Assembly (NCBI RefSeq): GCF_024297145.1
Contig: NZ_JANCTC010000010.1
Coordinates: 62,001-126,000, forward strand
Reading direction: 5' to 3'
Origin: Mesorhizobium sp. LMG 17147
GTDB lineage: Bacteria; Pseudomonadota; Alphaproteobacteria; Rhizobiales; Rhizobiaceae
DNA: 64,000 nt
A program made the translations under genes and the position numbers. Numbering within the stretch: the first letter of the stretch is position 1; each line of letters starts with the position of its first letter. Under the pieces are notes generated by a model. It searched no databases. It was not told the origin of the DNA and saw only the letters and a program-made list of their open reading frames with translations. Below, one piece after another: positions 40,141 to 48,320 of this stretch.

Positions 40141-40988
40141 GCCGGCTGCGGTTTTGTCATCGGCTTGGCTGTAGCCATCGCCCAGATGCCGGCCAGCACC
40201 ATCGGCAGTGACAGCACCATTCCCATGGTCAGCCAGCTCGTGCCAAGGAGGTAGCCAAGCTGCTGGTCGGGCTCGCGAAAGAACTCGACGAAGATGCGCG
40301 AGGCGCCATAGCCGGCGATGAAGGCGCCGCCGACGAAGCGCGGCGTCTTCAGCTTGAGCCTGGAATGGGTGAGGAAGCGCAGGACCAGGAACAGCACCAA
40401 GCCTTCGAGCAGCGCCTCATAGATCTGGCTCGGATGGCGTGCAAATGGGCCGCCATTGGGGAATTCGAATGCCCAAGGCACGTCGGTCGGCCGGCCCCAT
40501 AGTTCGGAATTGATGAAGTTTGCCAGGCGAACGAGGCCAAGCCCTACCGGCACGCCGGCGGCAACCACGTCGAACAGCGACCATGTACGGATGCCGCGAG
40601 ACCGGGAAAACAGCGTCATTGCGAGAATGACGCCGAGCAGGCCGCCATGAAACGACATGCCGCCCTGCCAGACGGCGACGATATCGAGCGGATTGGCAAT
40701 GTAGCGCGGCAGGTCGTAGAACAGCACGTAGCCGGTGCGTCCGCCGAGCACCACACCGATGGCTGCCCAGACGATGAAGTCGTCGAGGTCGACGGGCTTC
40801 ATCGGCAGGGTGCCGTCGGGCCACAGTTTTGGGTTGGTGACGAGGCGTTTGGCATACCACCAGGCGAACAGAATGCCGACGATATAGCCGACGCCGTACC
40901 AATGCACCGCCAGTGGTCCGATCCGGACGATGACCGGGTCGATGTTGGGAAAGGGCAGGGCGGCCAGCGGCAGCAAATATTCGCTCAA
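40137..40988 (-). CDS. lgt: Prolipoprotein diacylglyceryl transferase
   Basis: A 283-residue, multi-spanning inner-membrane enzyme that transfers diacylglyceryl from phosphatidylglycerol to the lipobox Cys. Signature parts are GGMSFHGGLLGVIL (catalytic His region), GLVRLANFINSELWGRPT and PFARHPSQIYEALLEG. About seven helices are evident. It starts the lgt-midA-pgeF-M24-lipoprotein run. It is divergent from ubiK with about 130 nt between starts. Confidence 0.96.
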   Translation of the reverse strand: MSEYLLPLAALPFPNIDPVIVRIGPLAVHWYGVGYIVGILFAWWYAKRLVTNPKLWPDGTLPMKPVDLDDFIVWAAIGVVLGGRTGYVLFYDLPRYIANPLDIVAVWQGGMSFHGGLLGVILAMTLFSRSRGIRTWSLFDVVAAGVPVGLGLVRLANFINSELWGRPTDVPWAFEFPNGGPFARHPSQIYEALLEGLVLFLVLRFLTHSRLKLKTPRFVGGAFIAGYGASRIFVEFFREPDQQLGYLLGTSWLTMGMVLSLPMVLAGIWAMATAKPMTKPQPA

Positions 40989-41118
40989 CAGGGTCTCCGG
41001 GTTCCAATCAGGTTCGGGCGCGGACCATGCGGCAGGCTTTTGGCGCGGTCAAGGCAAGCATATGCTTGCATTCCGAATCGTGCGCCACTACGTCAATTCA
41101 ACCAAGCGAGGATTTGCC

Positions 41119-41421
41119 ATGGCGACCGGACCGAACCGCATTCTCGATGAATTCGCCAAGCTGATGACCGATGCAGCCGGTGCCGCGCAAGGCGTGCGGC
41201 GCGAGGTGGAGACCGCCTTCAGGGGCCAGGCCGAGCGCATACTCAACTCCATGGACGTGGTGCAGCGCGAGGAATTCGACGCCGCTCGCGACATGGCGGC
41301 GAAGGCCAGGGAAGAAAACATCCGCCTCGCCGCTCGCATCGAGGCGCTCGAGGCCAGGCTTGCCGAATTGACCGGTCAAGCAGCGCCTGCGGCTGCGGCA
41401 AAGCCGCGTGCAAAAAAATAA
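41119..41421 (+). CDS. ubiK: UbiK/BMFP-family accessory factor
   Basis: A 100-residue protein of the UbiK (YqiC) family, which helps ubiquinone synthesis in gammaproteobacteria. It begins MATGPNRILDEFAKLMTDAA, then MDVVQREEFDAARDMAAKAREEN-like coiled coil (shown by its first 20 residues) and LEARLAELTGQ, with an Ala/Lys tail. Trimeric coiled coil is expected. The ATG has GAGGATTTGCC upstream. A Q-biosynthesis role fits the cytochrome bc1 genes but is inference. Confidence 0.88.
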   Translation: MATGPNRILDEFAKLMTDAAGAAQGVRREVETAFRGQAERILNSMDVVQREEFDAARDMAAKAREENIRLAARIEALEARLAELTGQAAPAAAAKPRAKK

Positions 41422-41752
41422 TCAAAAATAAATCGTTAAACTTTTCCACAAAGCCGGATCGCAAAAAGCGCTTTGTCGTGAATCGCTTACCGGTACTGCG
41501 TGAATCTTTGTGACAGCGCCTTTCCACATGCGAATGACGCCGTGCGAAAAATTTGGCTGGTCACGCGACTCCCGATCAATAGACTGAATTTGTTGCATGA
41601 TTCGGAGCAGGGTCGTGCGCCGGGCGGTGGGGTCCGGTCCGGGGTCTTTGCGTTGACGAAGTCCTGGCCGTCCGAGTTCTAGGCAGAATTGTTCGAGTGT
41701 GCCTCTCCCGCGGAGCGTGTGGTGGCGCTCCCAGAACGACAGGAAGCATTTG
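41422..41752. other. 331-nt AT-rich intergenic region before ybjN
   Basis: This gap is much richer in A/T than its surroundings, mainly 41415-41600. It holds three GANTC sites (two GAATC near 41480 and 41503, one GACTC near 41565), the CcrM methylation target in alphaproteobacteria. No hairpin terminator is clear after ubiK. It presumably contains the promoter for the YbjN and CsaA genes. Confidence 0.4.
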
Positions 41753-42253
41753 ATGGAACTTCTCGAACTCGAATTGTCCCGCGAAATCCATCCGGTGGAT
41801 GTTATCGAGCAGGTGGCGCACAACAACGACTGGTCCTTCGAACGGGCCGGCGACGACGAGATCTCGATTTCGGTTGCCGGGAGCTGGACCGACTACCACG
41901 TTTCATTCTCCTGGATGGAGGACTACGAGGCGCTGCACCTGGCCTGCGCCTTCGACATCAAAGTCCCGGAGGCGCGCGCGCTCGAGGTGATGCGGCTGCT
42001 TTCGCTGATCAACGAGCAGATGCTGTTTGGCCATTTCGATCTCTGGGAGCAGGAAGGCGCCATCATGTTCCGCCAGTCGCTGCTGCTGGCCGGTGGCGTC
42101 GAGCCGTCGAGCCAGCAGGTCGAGGTGCTGCTGTCGTCGGCGCTGGAAGCCTGCGAATGCTATTTCCAGGCGTTCCAGTTCGTCGTCTGGTCGGGGACTT
42201 CGGCCAAGGATGCGTTGGCGGGCGTGCTGTTCGAAACCTATGGAAACGCCTGA
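41753..42253 (+). CDS. YbjN domain-containing protein
   Basis: A 166-residue acidic cytoplasmic protein of the YbjN/type III secretion chaperone-like superfamily (segments ELSREIHPVDVIEQVAHNND, SWTDYHVSFSWMEDYEALHL and LWEQEGAIMFRQSLLLAGG). YbjN proteins influence motility, stress tolerance and cell division in enterics; here the role is unknown. ATG 41753 has AGGAAGCATTTG upstream. GTG 41699 would add 18 residues without conserved content. csaA follows after 6 nt. Confidence 0.87.
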   Translation: MELLELELSREIHPVDVIEQVAHNNDWSFERAGDDEISISVAGSWTDYHVSFSWMEDYEALHLACAFDIKVPEARALEVMRLLSLINEQMLFGHFDLWEQEGAIMFRQSLLLAGGVEPSSQQVEVLLSSALEACECYFQAFQFVVWSGTSAKDALAGVLFETYGNA

Positions 42254-42259
42254 CCGTCG

Positions 42260-42619
42260 ATGAGTTCGAGCAATACGCGAAAACCCGAGATCAGCTTTGC
42301 CGATTTCGACCGTATCGACATCCGCGCCGGCACGATCGTAGAGGCCGAGCCTTTTCCCGAGGCGCGCAAGCCGGCGATCAAGTTGAAAATCGATTTTGGT
42401 CCCGTGATCGGGGTGAAGAAATCCTCGGCCCAGATCACAAAATACTATACGCCCGAAACCCTGATCGGCCGGCAGGTGTTCGCTGTAGTCAATTTCCCGC
42501 CGCGCCAGATCGGGCCATTTATGTCGGAAGTGCTGACGCTAGGCTTTCCCGATGAAGAGGGCGCCGTCGTGCTTGGCGCGATCGAGCGCAAGGTGCCGGA
42601 CGGAGGCAGGTTGTTCTAG
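42260..42619 (+). CDS. csaA: tRNA-binding protein CsaA
   Basis: A 119-residue OB-fold tRNA-binding domain, as in the C-terminus of bacterial MetRS and in CsaA. It shows FADFDRIDIRAGTIVEAEPF, IDFGPVIGVKKSSAQIT and the closing VLGAIERKVPDGGRLF. CsaA is a small dimeric protein with export-chaperone activity reported in Bacillus. It begins 6 nt after ybjN and so probably shares its transcript. It ends tail-to-tail with the glycosyltransferase gene. Confidence 0.93.
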   Translation: MSSSNTRKPEISFADFDRIDIRAGTIVEAEPFPEARKPAIKLKIDFGPVIGVKKSSAQITKYYTPETLIGRQVFAVVNFPPRQIGPFMSEVLTLGFPDEEGAVVLGAIERKVPDGGRLF

Positions 42620-42631
42620 CTGCGCTGTTGC

Positions 42632-43654
42632 TCACGCAGCCAGTTTACGCGTGGTGCCCAGCGCCTCTTCAACCGTTTCCATGAACATTTCCGCGCAGGC
42701 CTTCCAGCTGTAGCGCATCGCGCGTTGCCGCGCCTCGGCGCGGTCGACGTGAAGGGCGGCGAGCGCTGCTTGCCGCAGGTCGTCCGGTACCGCGCCGCCG
42801 ATGCCGTCTCCGACGATGTCGATCGGTCCGGTGACGGGATAGGCTGCGACCGGCGTGCCACTGGCCAGCGCCTCGATGATGACGTTGCCGAATGTGTCGG
42901 TGCGGCTGGGGAAGACGAAGGCATCGGCCGAGGCGTAGATCTCGGCCAGCTCGTCATTCGGACGATGGCCGAGGAAATGGGCATCGGGATATCTGGCCTT
43001 CAGCTTCGCTAGTTCCGGCCCTTCGCCTACGACCACCTTGCTGCCCGGCAGGTCGAGGTCGAGAAAGGCCGGCAGGTTCTTTTCGATCGCGACGCGGCCG
43101 ACGCAGAGGAAGATCGGTCCGGGAAATCCCAGGTCCTTTCTCTTATCCGGCCGAAAATGATCGGTGTCGACGCCGCGCGTCCACGGCCGGAGCTTGGTGA
43201 AGCCGCGCGCCGCAAGATCGTCGGCAAGCGACTGGGTGGCGACCAGCGTTCCCTGTCCTGAATTATGGAAATCGCGCAGCCAGCGATAGGCCCATGCTTC
43301 AGGCACCGGTAGGCGTGCGCTCAGATATTCCGGAAAACGTGTGTGATAGCTGGTCGTGAACGGGCGGCCGGCGTTGCGGCAGTAGCGCCGGGCCATAATG
43401 CCGAGCGGTCCTTCGGTGACGATATGAACGTGGTCCACCTTGCGCGCCTCGATCAGCCGCGCCACGCGGTGCGGCGTCGTCAGCGCCAGCCTGATATCGG
43501 GATAGGTCGGCAGAGGCAGGGTGCGAAAGATGTTGGGCGTCAGGAAATCCGTCTCGACATCGAAGGATTTCAGGGTCTCCGAGAGGCGCTCCAGCGTGTG
43601 GACGACGCCGTTGACTTGCGGGCGCCAGGCGTCGGTGACCATCAGGATGCGCAT
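42632..43654 (-). CDS. GT4-family glycosyltransferase
   Basis: A 340-residue GT-B fold enzyme. The N-terminal half has MRILMVTDAWRPQVNGVVHT (nucleotide/acceptor loop), and the C-terminal half has IFLCVGRVAIEKNLPAFLDL and VVVGEGPELAKLKARYPDA. The usual EX7E donor motif reads TDTFGNVIIEAL, with Asp in place of the first Glu. Relatives transfer mannose or galactose/glucose to lipids in rhizobia (e.g. membrane glycolipids); the donor here is not certain. The ATG has AAGGGACCGCC upstream. It stands alone, convergent with csaA. Confidence 0.88.
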   Translation of the reverse strand: MRILMVTDAWRPQVNGVVHTLERLSETLKSFDVETDFLTPNIFRTLPLPTYPDIRLALTTPHRVARLIEARKVDHVHIVTEGPLGIMARRYCRNAGRPFTTSYHTRFPEYLSARLPVPEAWAYRWLRDFHNSGQGTLVATQSLADDLAARGFTKLRPWTRGVDTDHFRPDKRKDLGFPGPIFLCVGRVAIEKNLPAFLDLDLPGSKVVVGEGPELAKLKARYPDAHFLGHRPNDELAEIYASADAFVFPSRTDTFGNVIIEALASGTPVAAYPVTGPIDIVGDGIGGAVPDDLRQAALAALHVDRAEARQRAMRYSWKACAEMFMETVEEALGTTRKLAA

Positions 43655-43858
43655 GGCGGTCCCTTGGCGGCAAGCTTGATTGGCTTGCCGCGATGCCTGA
43701 GCGGCGACCACGCCGCAGCTCTGGCGTCGCACCGGCGCACCCGGGCAGGCGCGGGGTCGAAATGAGGCCGCAGGGCCGAATCAATCAGGATCGCGCGCTT
43801 CATTGGCGCTCTTCACCATGGTTTCATGACGGGCGGATGAAGGCCGGGTCTCCCGCCG

Positions 43859-45274
43859 TCAAGCCGGAACCTTGATCACCGCCCGCAAGCCGCCGAGCGG
43901 GCTGCGTTCGAGGACGATGTCGCCGCCATGGCTGCGGGCAATGTCGCGTGCGATGGATAGGCCAAGGCCGGTGCCGCTGGCGTCGAGGTTGCGGGCCTCG
44001 TCGAGCCGCACGAACGGCTTGAATACATCCTCCCGCTTTTCGGGCGGAATGCCCGGACCGTCATCGTCGATGGTGACGAGCAGCGAACCGCGTCCATGAT
44101 TGGCGTTGATCTCCACCGTCTTGGCATAGCGGAATGCATTGCCGACGACATTAGAGAGCAGCCGGGCAAAGGCATTGGGGCGCACGTGGACGTGCGGATC
44201 GCCGGCAAGTACGGTCGACAGCTTGCGCTTGCGCAGCGCGGCTTCCTCGCGAAGCTTGTCGAAGAAGGCTTCGAGGTCGAACCGGCCGGCATCTTCCGAT
44301 GCTTCGCCGCGTGCAAAGGCAAGGTAACCTTCCAGCATCGACTGCATGTCGTCGATGTCCTGGTCGAGTGCCTGGGTGTCGGCCGCCTTGGTCCCGGCCA
44401 GTGCCAATTGCAGCTTGAAGCGGGTGAGGATGGTCCTCAGATCGTGGCTGACGCCGCTCAGCATGGCGGTGCGCTGCTCGAGCTGGCGTTCGATGCGTTC
44501 GCGCATCTGGATGAAGGCAAAGCCGGCGCGGCGGACTTCCTCGGCGCCGCGCGGGCGAAAATCGCGCGGCATCGGCCGGCCTTTGCCAAAGCTCTCGGCC
44601 GCCTCGGCCAGCGTCAGAATCGGCCGGATCTGGTTGCGCAGGAAGGGAATGGCGATCATCAGCAGCACCAGCGAGGTGCCGACCATCCAGATCAGGAAAA
44701 TATGGGTGTTCGACGCATAGGCCTGGCTGCGGCGCACGAAGACCCGCAGCACCTTGTTCTCAAGCTGGACGCGGACCTCGACGATATTGGAATTGCCGAC
44801 CGTATCGATCCAGAACGGACGGTTGATCTGGCGGGTGATCTCGGACGAAAGGATCTCGTCGAGGATCGAGAAGAACGGCTTTGGCCCGGGTGGCGGCAGC
44901 GGGTCGGGGGGGAGGAGGTCGACCTTCAGCTGCATGCGATCCTGGGCGATGCGGATGACGTTCGCGTAGTCGGCGTCATGCGGATAGGTCTCTATCAGGT
45001 CGATGATGGCGGCGATGTCGCGCACCGTGGCCTGTGACAGGCGTTGCGTCACGGTCTGCCAATGGCGCTCCATGAAGACAAAGGCGACGACCGACTGCAG
45101 CATGATCATTGGCGCTATGACGATGATCAGCGAGCGGGCATAGAGCCGCTTCGGCATGTAAAGCGACACCAGGCGCCAGAAACGGTTCCAGGCGCGCGGC
45201 ACGGCCTTCAGCGCCCGCGTCGCGCGGGCGCCGAAGCCGCCATCTCCCGGCCGTTCGAGTTGCGTGGTCGCCAT
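43859..45274 (-). CDS. EnvZ-type sensor histidine kinase
   Basis: A 471-residue inner-membrane kinase. One helix at about 47-67, a periplasmic domain of about 125 residues with a Pro-rich stretch (LLPPDPLPPPGPKP), and a second helix at about 192-211 precede HAMP. The phospho-acceptor is H277 in SGVSHDLRTILTRFKLQL, where Ile replaces the usual Pro after HDLRT. G boxes DDDGPGIPPEKREDV and GTGLGLSIARDI are intact. It lies 50 nt downstream of the regulator gene and is the third gene of a marR-ompR-envZ-like run. Confidence 0.92.
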   Translation of the reverse strand: MATTQLERPGDGGFGARATRALKAVPRAWNRFWRLVSLYMPKRLYARSLIIVIAPMIMLQSVVAFVFMERHWQTVTQRLSQATVRDIAAIIDLIETYPHDADYANVIRIAQDRMQLKVDLLPPDPLPPPGPKPFFSILDEILSSEITRQINRPFWIDTVGNSNIVEVRVQLENKVLRVFVRRSQAYASNTHIFLIWMVGTSLVLLMIAIPFLRNQIRPILTLAEAAESFGKGRPMPRDFRPRGAEEVRRAGFAFIQMRERIERQLEQRTAMLSGVSHDLRTILTRFKLQLALAGTKAADTQALDQDIDDMQSMLEGYLAFARGEASEDAGRFDLEAFFDKLREEAALRKRKLSTVLAGDPHVHVRPNAFARLLSNVVGNAFRYAKTVEINANHGRGSLLVTIDDDGPGIPPEKREDVFKPFVRLDEARNLDASGTGLGLSIARDIARSHGGDIVLERSPLGGLRAVIKVPA

Positions 45275-45324
45275 TCGTCTTTTCGCTCACCGGGACCCGG
45301 CAAAGGGCCGCTGTCGGCGGCATT

Positions 45325-46044
45325 CTATTCCACGCTGAGCCGATACCCAATACCACGCACGGTCTGCAGCCAGACCGGATTGGACGGATCGCGTTCGATC
45401 TTGCGGCGCAGCCGGTTGATCTGGACGTCGATCGTGCGCTCGCCGACCTCGGATTCGTCGCCGACAAGCTCATGCCGCGGTATCGTCTCGCCGGCACGGG
45501 CAGCGAAGATCGCCAGGATTTCCTGCTCGCGGTCGGTCAGCTTGAGCGCCTCTCCGCCGCGCTTCAGCTCACGCCTGGCGATCTGGAACGTATAGGGACC
45601 GAAGACCAGCTGTTCGACCTTGGGCGTCGTCGCGGGGCCGCCGCGGCGCAGGATATTGTTGATACGCAGGATCAGCTCACGCGGGTCGAACGGTTTAGGC
45701 AGATAGTCGTCGGCGCCGGCCTCGAGCCCGGTGATCCGGCTGTCGGTTTCGGACAGTGCGGTGAGCATCAGGATCGGTACGTTTTTCTCCGCCCGCAGCG
45801 CCTTGGTGAGATCGACGCCGCTTTCACCCGGCATCATGACATCGAGCACGATCAGATCGAAGTCGAGGCCGGCGAGCTTGCGCCGCGCCTCGCCGGAATT
45901 TCCGGCGACGGTGACGCGAAAGCCGTTTTCGGTCAGATACTGTTTCAGAAGATTGCGGATACGGGTGTCGTCGTCGACCACCAGCAGATGCGGCGCGTCG
46001 TCTTCCGGTGCTGTCGGATGATCAACCCTCTCAATGGTCTCCAT
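45325..46044 (-). CDS. OmpR-family response regulator
   Basis: A 239-residue regulator with D24-D26 acid pocket (VVDDDTRIRN), phospho-acceptor D68 in LIVLDVMMPGESG, and KPFDPRELILRINN. The winged helix closes with RTIDVQINRLRRKIERDP and LQTVRGIGYRLS, very like OmpR. ATG 46044 lies inside the 3' end of the marR-like gene (14-nt overlap). In Rhizobiales this pair resembles the OmpR/EnvZ-type system; targets in this genome are not visible. Confidence 0.93.
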   Translation of the reverse strand: METIERVDHPTAPEDDAPHLLVVDDDTRIRNLLKQYLTENGFRVTVAGNSGEARRKLAGLDFDLIVLDVMMPGESGVDLTKALRAEKNVPILMLTALSETDSRITGLEAGADDYLPKPFDPRELILRINNILRRGGPATTPKVEQLVFGPYTFQIARRELKRGGEALKLTDREQEILAIFAARAGETIPRHELVGDESEVGERTIDVQINRLRRKIERDPSNPVWLQTVRGIGYRLSVE

Positions 46045-46558
46045 GGCTTTTCCCTGACATCTTTGCGGGCACAATGTCGATCTGCGCCCTTAGTTCCGGA
46101 TTGACCATCGCTTCAAGGAACCGTTCGATAACGGCGCGTTCGGTGGCTCCGGAATCTTCCAATGCAGCATGGATGCGGCGCGACTGTGGCCGCGCCAGCG
46201 CCAGCGCCAGCGCACGGCCCTTGGCCGTCGGATAAAGCTCGCGCTGGCGGCGGTCGCGGGGGCCCTGCAATTGCACGATATGGTCGGTGTCAATCAGTTG
46301 CTTGAGCACGCGCGCCAGGCTCTGCTTGGTGATCTTGAGCACGTCGAGGAGCTCGGCGACCGTCAGGCCGGGCCGGCGATTGACGAAATGCAACACCCGA
46401 TGATGGGCGCGGCCAAAACCGTAATCGGCCAGGATCTGGTCCGGATCGGAGGTAAAGTCGCGATAGGCGAAGAAGAACAACTCGATGATGGCGAAATCGA
46501 TGCCGTCCTCGTCGGTGATCGCCGTCCTGATCGGCTCTGCGGCTGCGTGGCTCGTCAT
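46031..46558 (-). CDS. MarR-family transcriptional regulator
   Basis: A 175-residue MarR-type winged-helix protein. The DNA-binding part reads FVNRRPGLTVAELLDVLKIT then KQSLARVLKQLIDTDHIVQL, with the wing at GPRDRRQRELYPTAKGRAL. Its end overlaps the start of the OmpR-type gene by 14 nt, which is unusual and would couple translation. ATG 46558 was chosen at the domain start; the frame is open for over 1 kb further but antisense to ilvE. MarR proteins commonly sense phenolics or oxidants. Confidence 0.9.
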   Translation of the reverse strand: MTSHAAAEPIRTAITDEDGIDFAIIELFFFAYRDFTSDPDQILADYGFGRAHHRVLHFVNRRPGLTVAELLDVLKITKQSLARVLKQLIDTDHIVQLQGPRDRRQRELYPTAKGRALALALARPQSRRIHAALEDSGATERAVIERFLEAMVNPELRAQIDIVPAKMSGKSHGDH

Positions 46559-46595
46559 CTTTTCTCCGTGTGAAGCAGAAATTATGTCAGCACTA

Positions 46596-46624
46596 TTGAC
46601 GTATTTTCCGCGCGATGGTAATTT
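46596..46624 (+). promoter_or_regulatory. Strong sigma70-type promoter toward ilvE
   Basis: TTGACG (46596-46601), a 17-nt spacer and TAATTT (46619-46624) closely fit the -35/-10 consensus. Transcription would begin near 46631, giving a 5' leader of about 170 nt before ilvE. It faces away from the marR gene. Confidence 0.6.
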
Positions 46625-46801
46625 TTGGCAAGCTTTTCGGCGGATTGCGAACGAAAAGGCAAGCGAAGCCGTTTTTTCCGGAACTTCCTGAGTTTGCCAG
46701 ACCTTAAATATCCGCCTACGCTTTGAGACAATGGCCGCCCGCAGCGGCCGAGGCGAAACACGCAACGACACTGTGCGGGCTGCCGCCCGCGGGAGGTTAC
46801 C

Positions 46802-47695
46802 ATGGCATCCGTTCCCTTCGACCAACTGGACGGCTTTATCTGGATGAACGGCCAATTCGTCAAATGGGCCGACGCCAAGATCCACGTCTTGACCCACGGG
46901 CTGCACTACGCCAGCGCGGTATTTGAGGGCGAGCGCGCTTATGGGGGCGAAATTTTCAAGCTGACCGACCACACCGAACGCCTGCATGAATCGGCGCGCC
47001 TGCTTGGCTTCAAGATACCCTACTCGGTCGCCGAGATCGACAACGCCTGCCGTACGCTGTTGAAGAAGCAAGGTTTCCAGGACGCCTATGTCCGGCCGAT
47101 CGCGTGGCGCGGCAGCGAACAGATGGGCGTTTCCGCACAGAACAGTCGGATCAACTGCGCCATCGCCATCTGGCAGTGGCCGAGCTATTTCGACCCGGCG
47201 CAGAAGCTCAAGGGCATCCGCCTCGACATGGCCGAATGGCGCCGCCCCGACCCGCGCACCGCACCGTCGAAATCGAAGGCGGCCGGCCTCTATATGATCT
47301 GCACCATGTCCAAGCATGCCGCCGAGGCCAAGGGCTATGCCGACGCCATGATGCTCGACTGGCGGGGCCAGGTGGCGGAAGCGACAGGCGCCAACATCTT
47401 CTTCGTCAAGGACGGCAAGATCCATACGCCCAAGCCCGATTGCTTCCTCGACGGCATCACCCGCCGCACGGTCATCGGCCTTGCCAAGGACCGCGGTTTG
47501 GAGGTGATCGAGCGCGCCATCATGCCGGAAGAGCTTGAAGGCTTCCAGCAGTGCTTCCTCACCGGGACGGCAGCCGAGGTGACGCCGGTTTCGGAGATCG
47601 GTCCATACCGATTCGAGGTCGGCGAAATCGCCAAGACGCTGATGAATGACTATTCTGCGGCCGTTCAGCCCAAGCACGCAATCGCTGCAGAATAA
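46802..47695 (+). CDS. ilvE: Branched-chain amino acid aminotransferase
   Basis: A 297-residue fold-type IV PLP enzyme that makes Leu, Ile and Val from their keto acids. Key parts: HVLTHGLHYASAVFEGERAY, R near RPIAWRGSEQMG, the PLP lysine region PSKSKAAGLYMICTMSKHAA, LDWRGQVAEATGANIFFVKD and CFLTGTAAEVTPVSEIG. The ATG follows a strong ribosome site (GGGAGGTTACC). A good promoter lies about 180 nt upstream and a terminator 27 nt downstream, so it is monocistronic. Confidence 0.97.
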   Translation: MASVPFDQLDGFIWMNGQFVKWADAKIHVLTHGLHYASAVFEGERAYGGEIFKLTDHTERLHESARLLGFKIPYSVAEIDNACRTLLKKQGFQDAYVRPIAWRGSEQMGVSAQNSRINCAIAIWQWPSYFDPAQKLKGIRLDMAEWRRPDPRTAPSKSKAAGLYMICTMSKHAAEAKGYADAMMLDWRGQVAEATGANIFFVKDGKIHTPKPDCFLDGITRRTVIGLAKDRGLEVIERAIMPEELEGFQQCFLTGTAAEVTPVSEIGPYRFEVGEIAKTLMNDYSAAVQPKHAIAAE

Positions 47696-47721
47696 CGAAA
47701 GTCACAGCTTTTTTAACTAGT

Positions 47722-47750
47722 AAGGGCGGTTTTCGGGCCGCCCTTTTTAT
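47722..47750 (+). terminator. Rho-independent terminator of ilvE
   Basis: Stem AAGGGCGG (47722-47729) with CCGCCCTT (47738-47745), 8-nt loop, followed by TTTTTAT. Confidence 0.9.
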
Positions 47751-47840
47751 TTAAGCGCTTCTGCATTTGACTTTCACACAATTCGGCGTCTCATGATGGG
47801 GTCGGCCCGGGAGGCTGGCAGCTATGGAGGGACTGGAAAT

Positions 47841-48152
47841 ATGGATATGAACACGCTTCTTCCGATCATTATTCAGGTGATTACGGGTATCATCGGTGGT
47901 CAGGCGGTTGGCGCGGCTATCAAGACGGCGGCGATGGGGCAGCTTACCAAAATCCTGGGCGGCGCTGTTGGCGGCGTCGGCGGTGCGGCCATCCTCAACA
48001 GTCTGCTGGGTGGCGCGGTCGATCCGACAGCCGCGGCCACGGCGGCAGGGGCAGGCAGCGCGTTGAACATTTCAAATATCGTTGGCGGTGCCGGCGGCGG
48101 CGCCATCCTAACCGGCATCATCGGTGCGGTCATGAACGCGATGAAGAAATAA
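47841..48152 (+). CDS. Small glycine-rich (glycine-zipper) membrane protein
   Basis: A 103-residue very hydrophobic protein built from Gly/Ala-rich helices: IIIQVITGIIGGQAVGAAIK, then GQLTKILGGAVGGVGGAAIL, LLGGAVDPTAAATAAGAG and IVGGAGGGAILTGIIGAVM, ending NAMKK. GxxxG spacing in three or four helices fits tight helix packing in a membrane. There is no signal cleavage site. No family is recognised; a pore-forming or bacteriocin-like role is possible but unsupported. ATG 47841 has GGAGGGACTGGAAAT upstream. A hairpin with a UUCG loop follows. Confidence 0.7.
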   Translation: MDMNTLLPIIIQVITGIIGGQAVGAAIKTAAMGQLTKILGGAVGGVGGAAILNSLLGGAVDPTAAATAAGAGSALNISNIVGGAGGGAILTGIIGAVMNAMKK

Positions 48153-48174
48153 GCTTTAACGTTTCAGGTTTTCA

Positions 48175-48198
48175 AATGGGCGGCTTCGGCCGCCCATT
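48175..48198 (+). terminator. UUCG-loop hairpin after the glycine-rich gene
   Basis: The 9-bp perfect stem AATGGGCGG/CCGCCCATT encloses a C(TTCG)G loop. The U tract is weak (CCGTTTG), so it may stabilise the 3' end or terminate inefficiently. Confidence 0.6.
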
Positions 48199-48320
48199 CC
48201 GTTTGCCGTTTGTGGAGCGGTGGACGCCGTTCGCGTGTGTCTCTACATCAGGGTAAGGTTAGGGCTTTCCTGACGCGTTCGAGGGGGCGCGCAGCGCTCC
48301 GACAGCGTGAAAGGACGAAT

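Noticed and set aside
46731..46845. Small ORF before ilvE as a possible branched-chain leader peptide
   Set aside because: Rich in Arg and Ala, few Leu/Ile/Val codons, no ribosome site, no alternative hairpins found.
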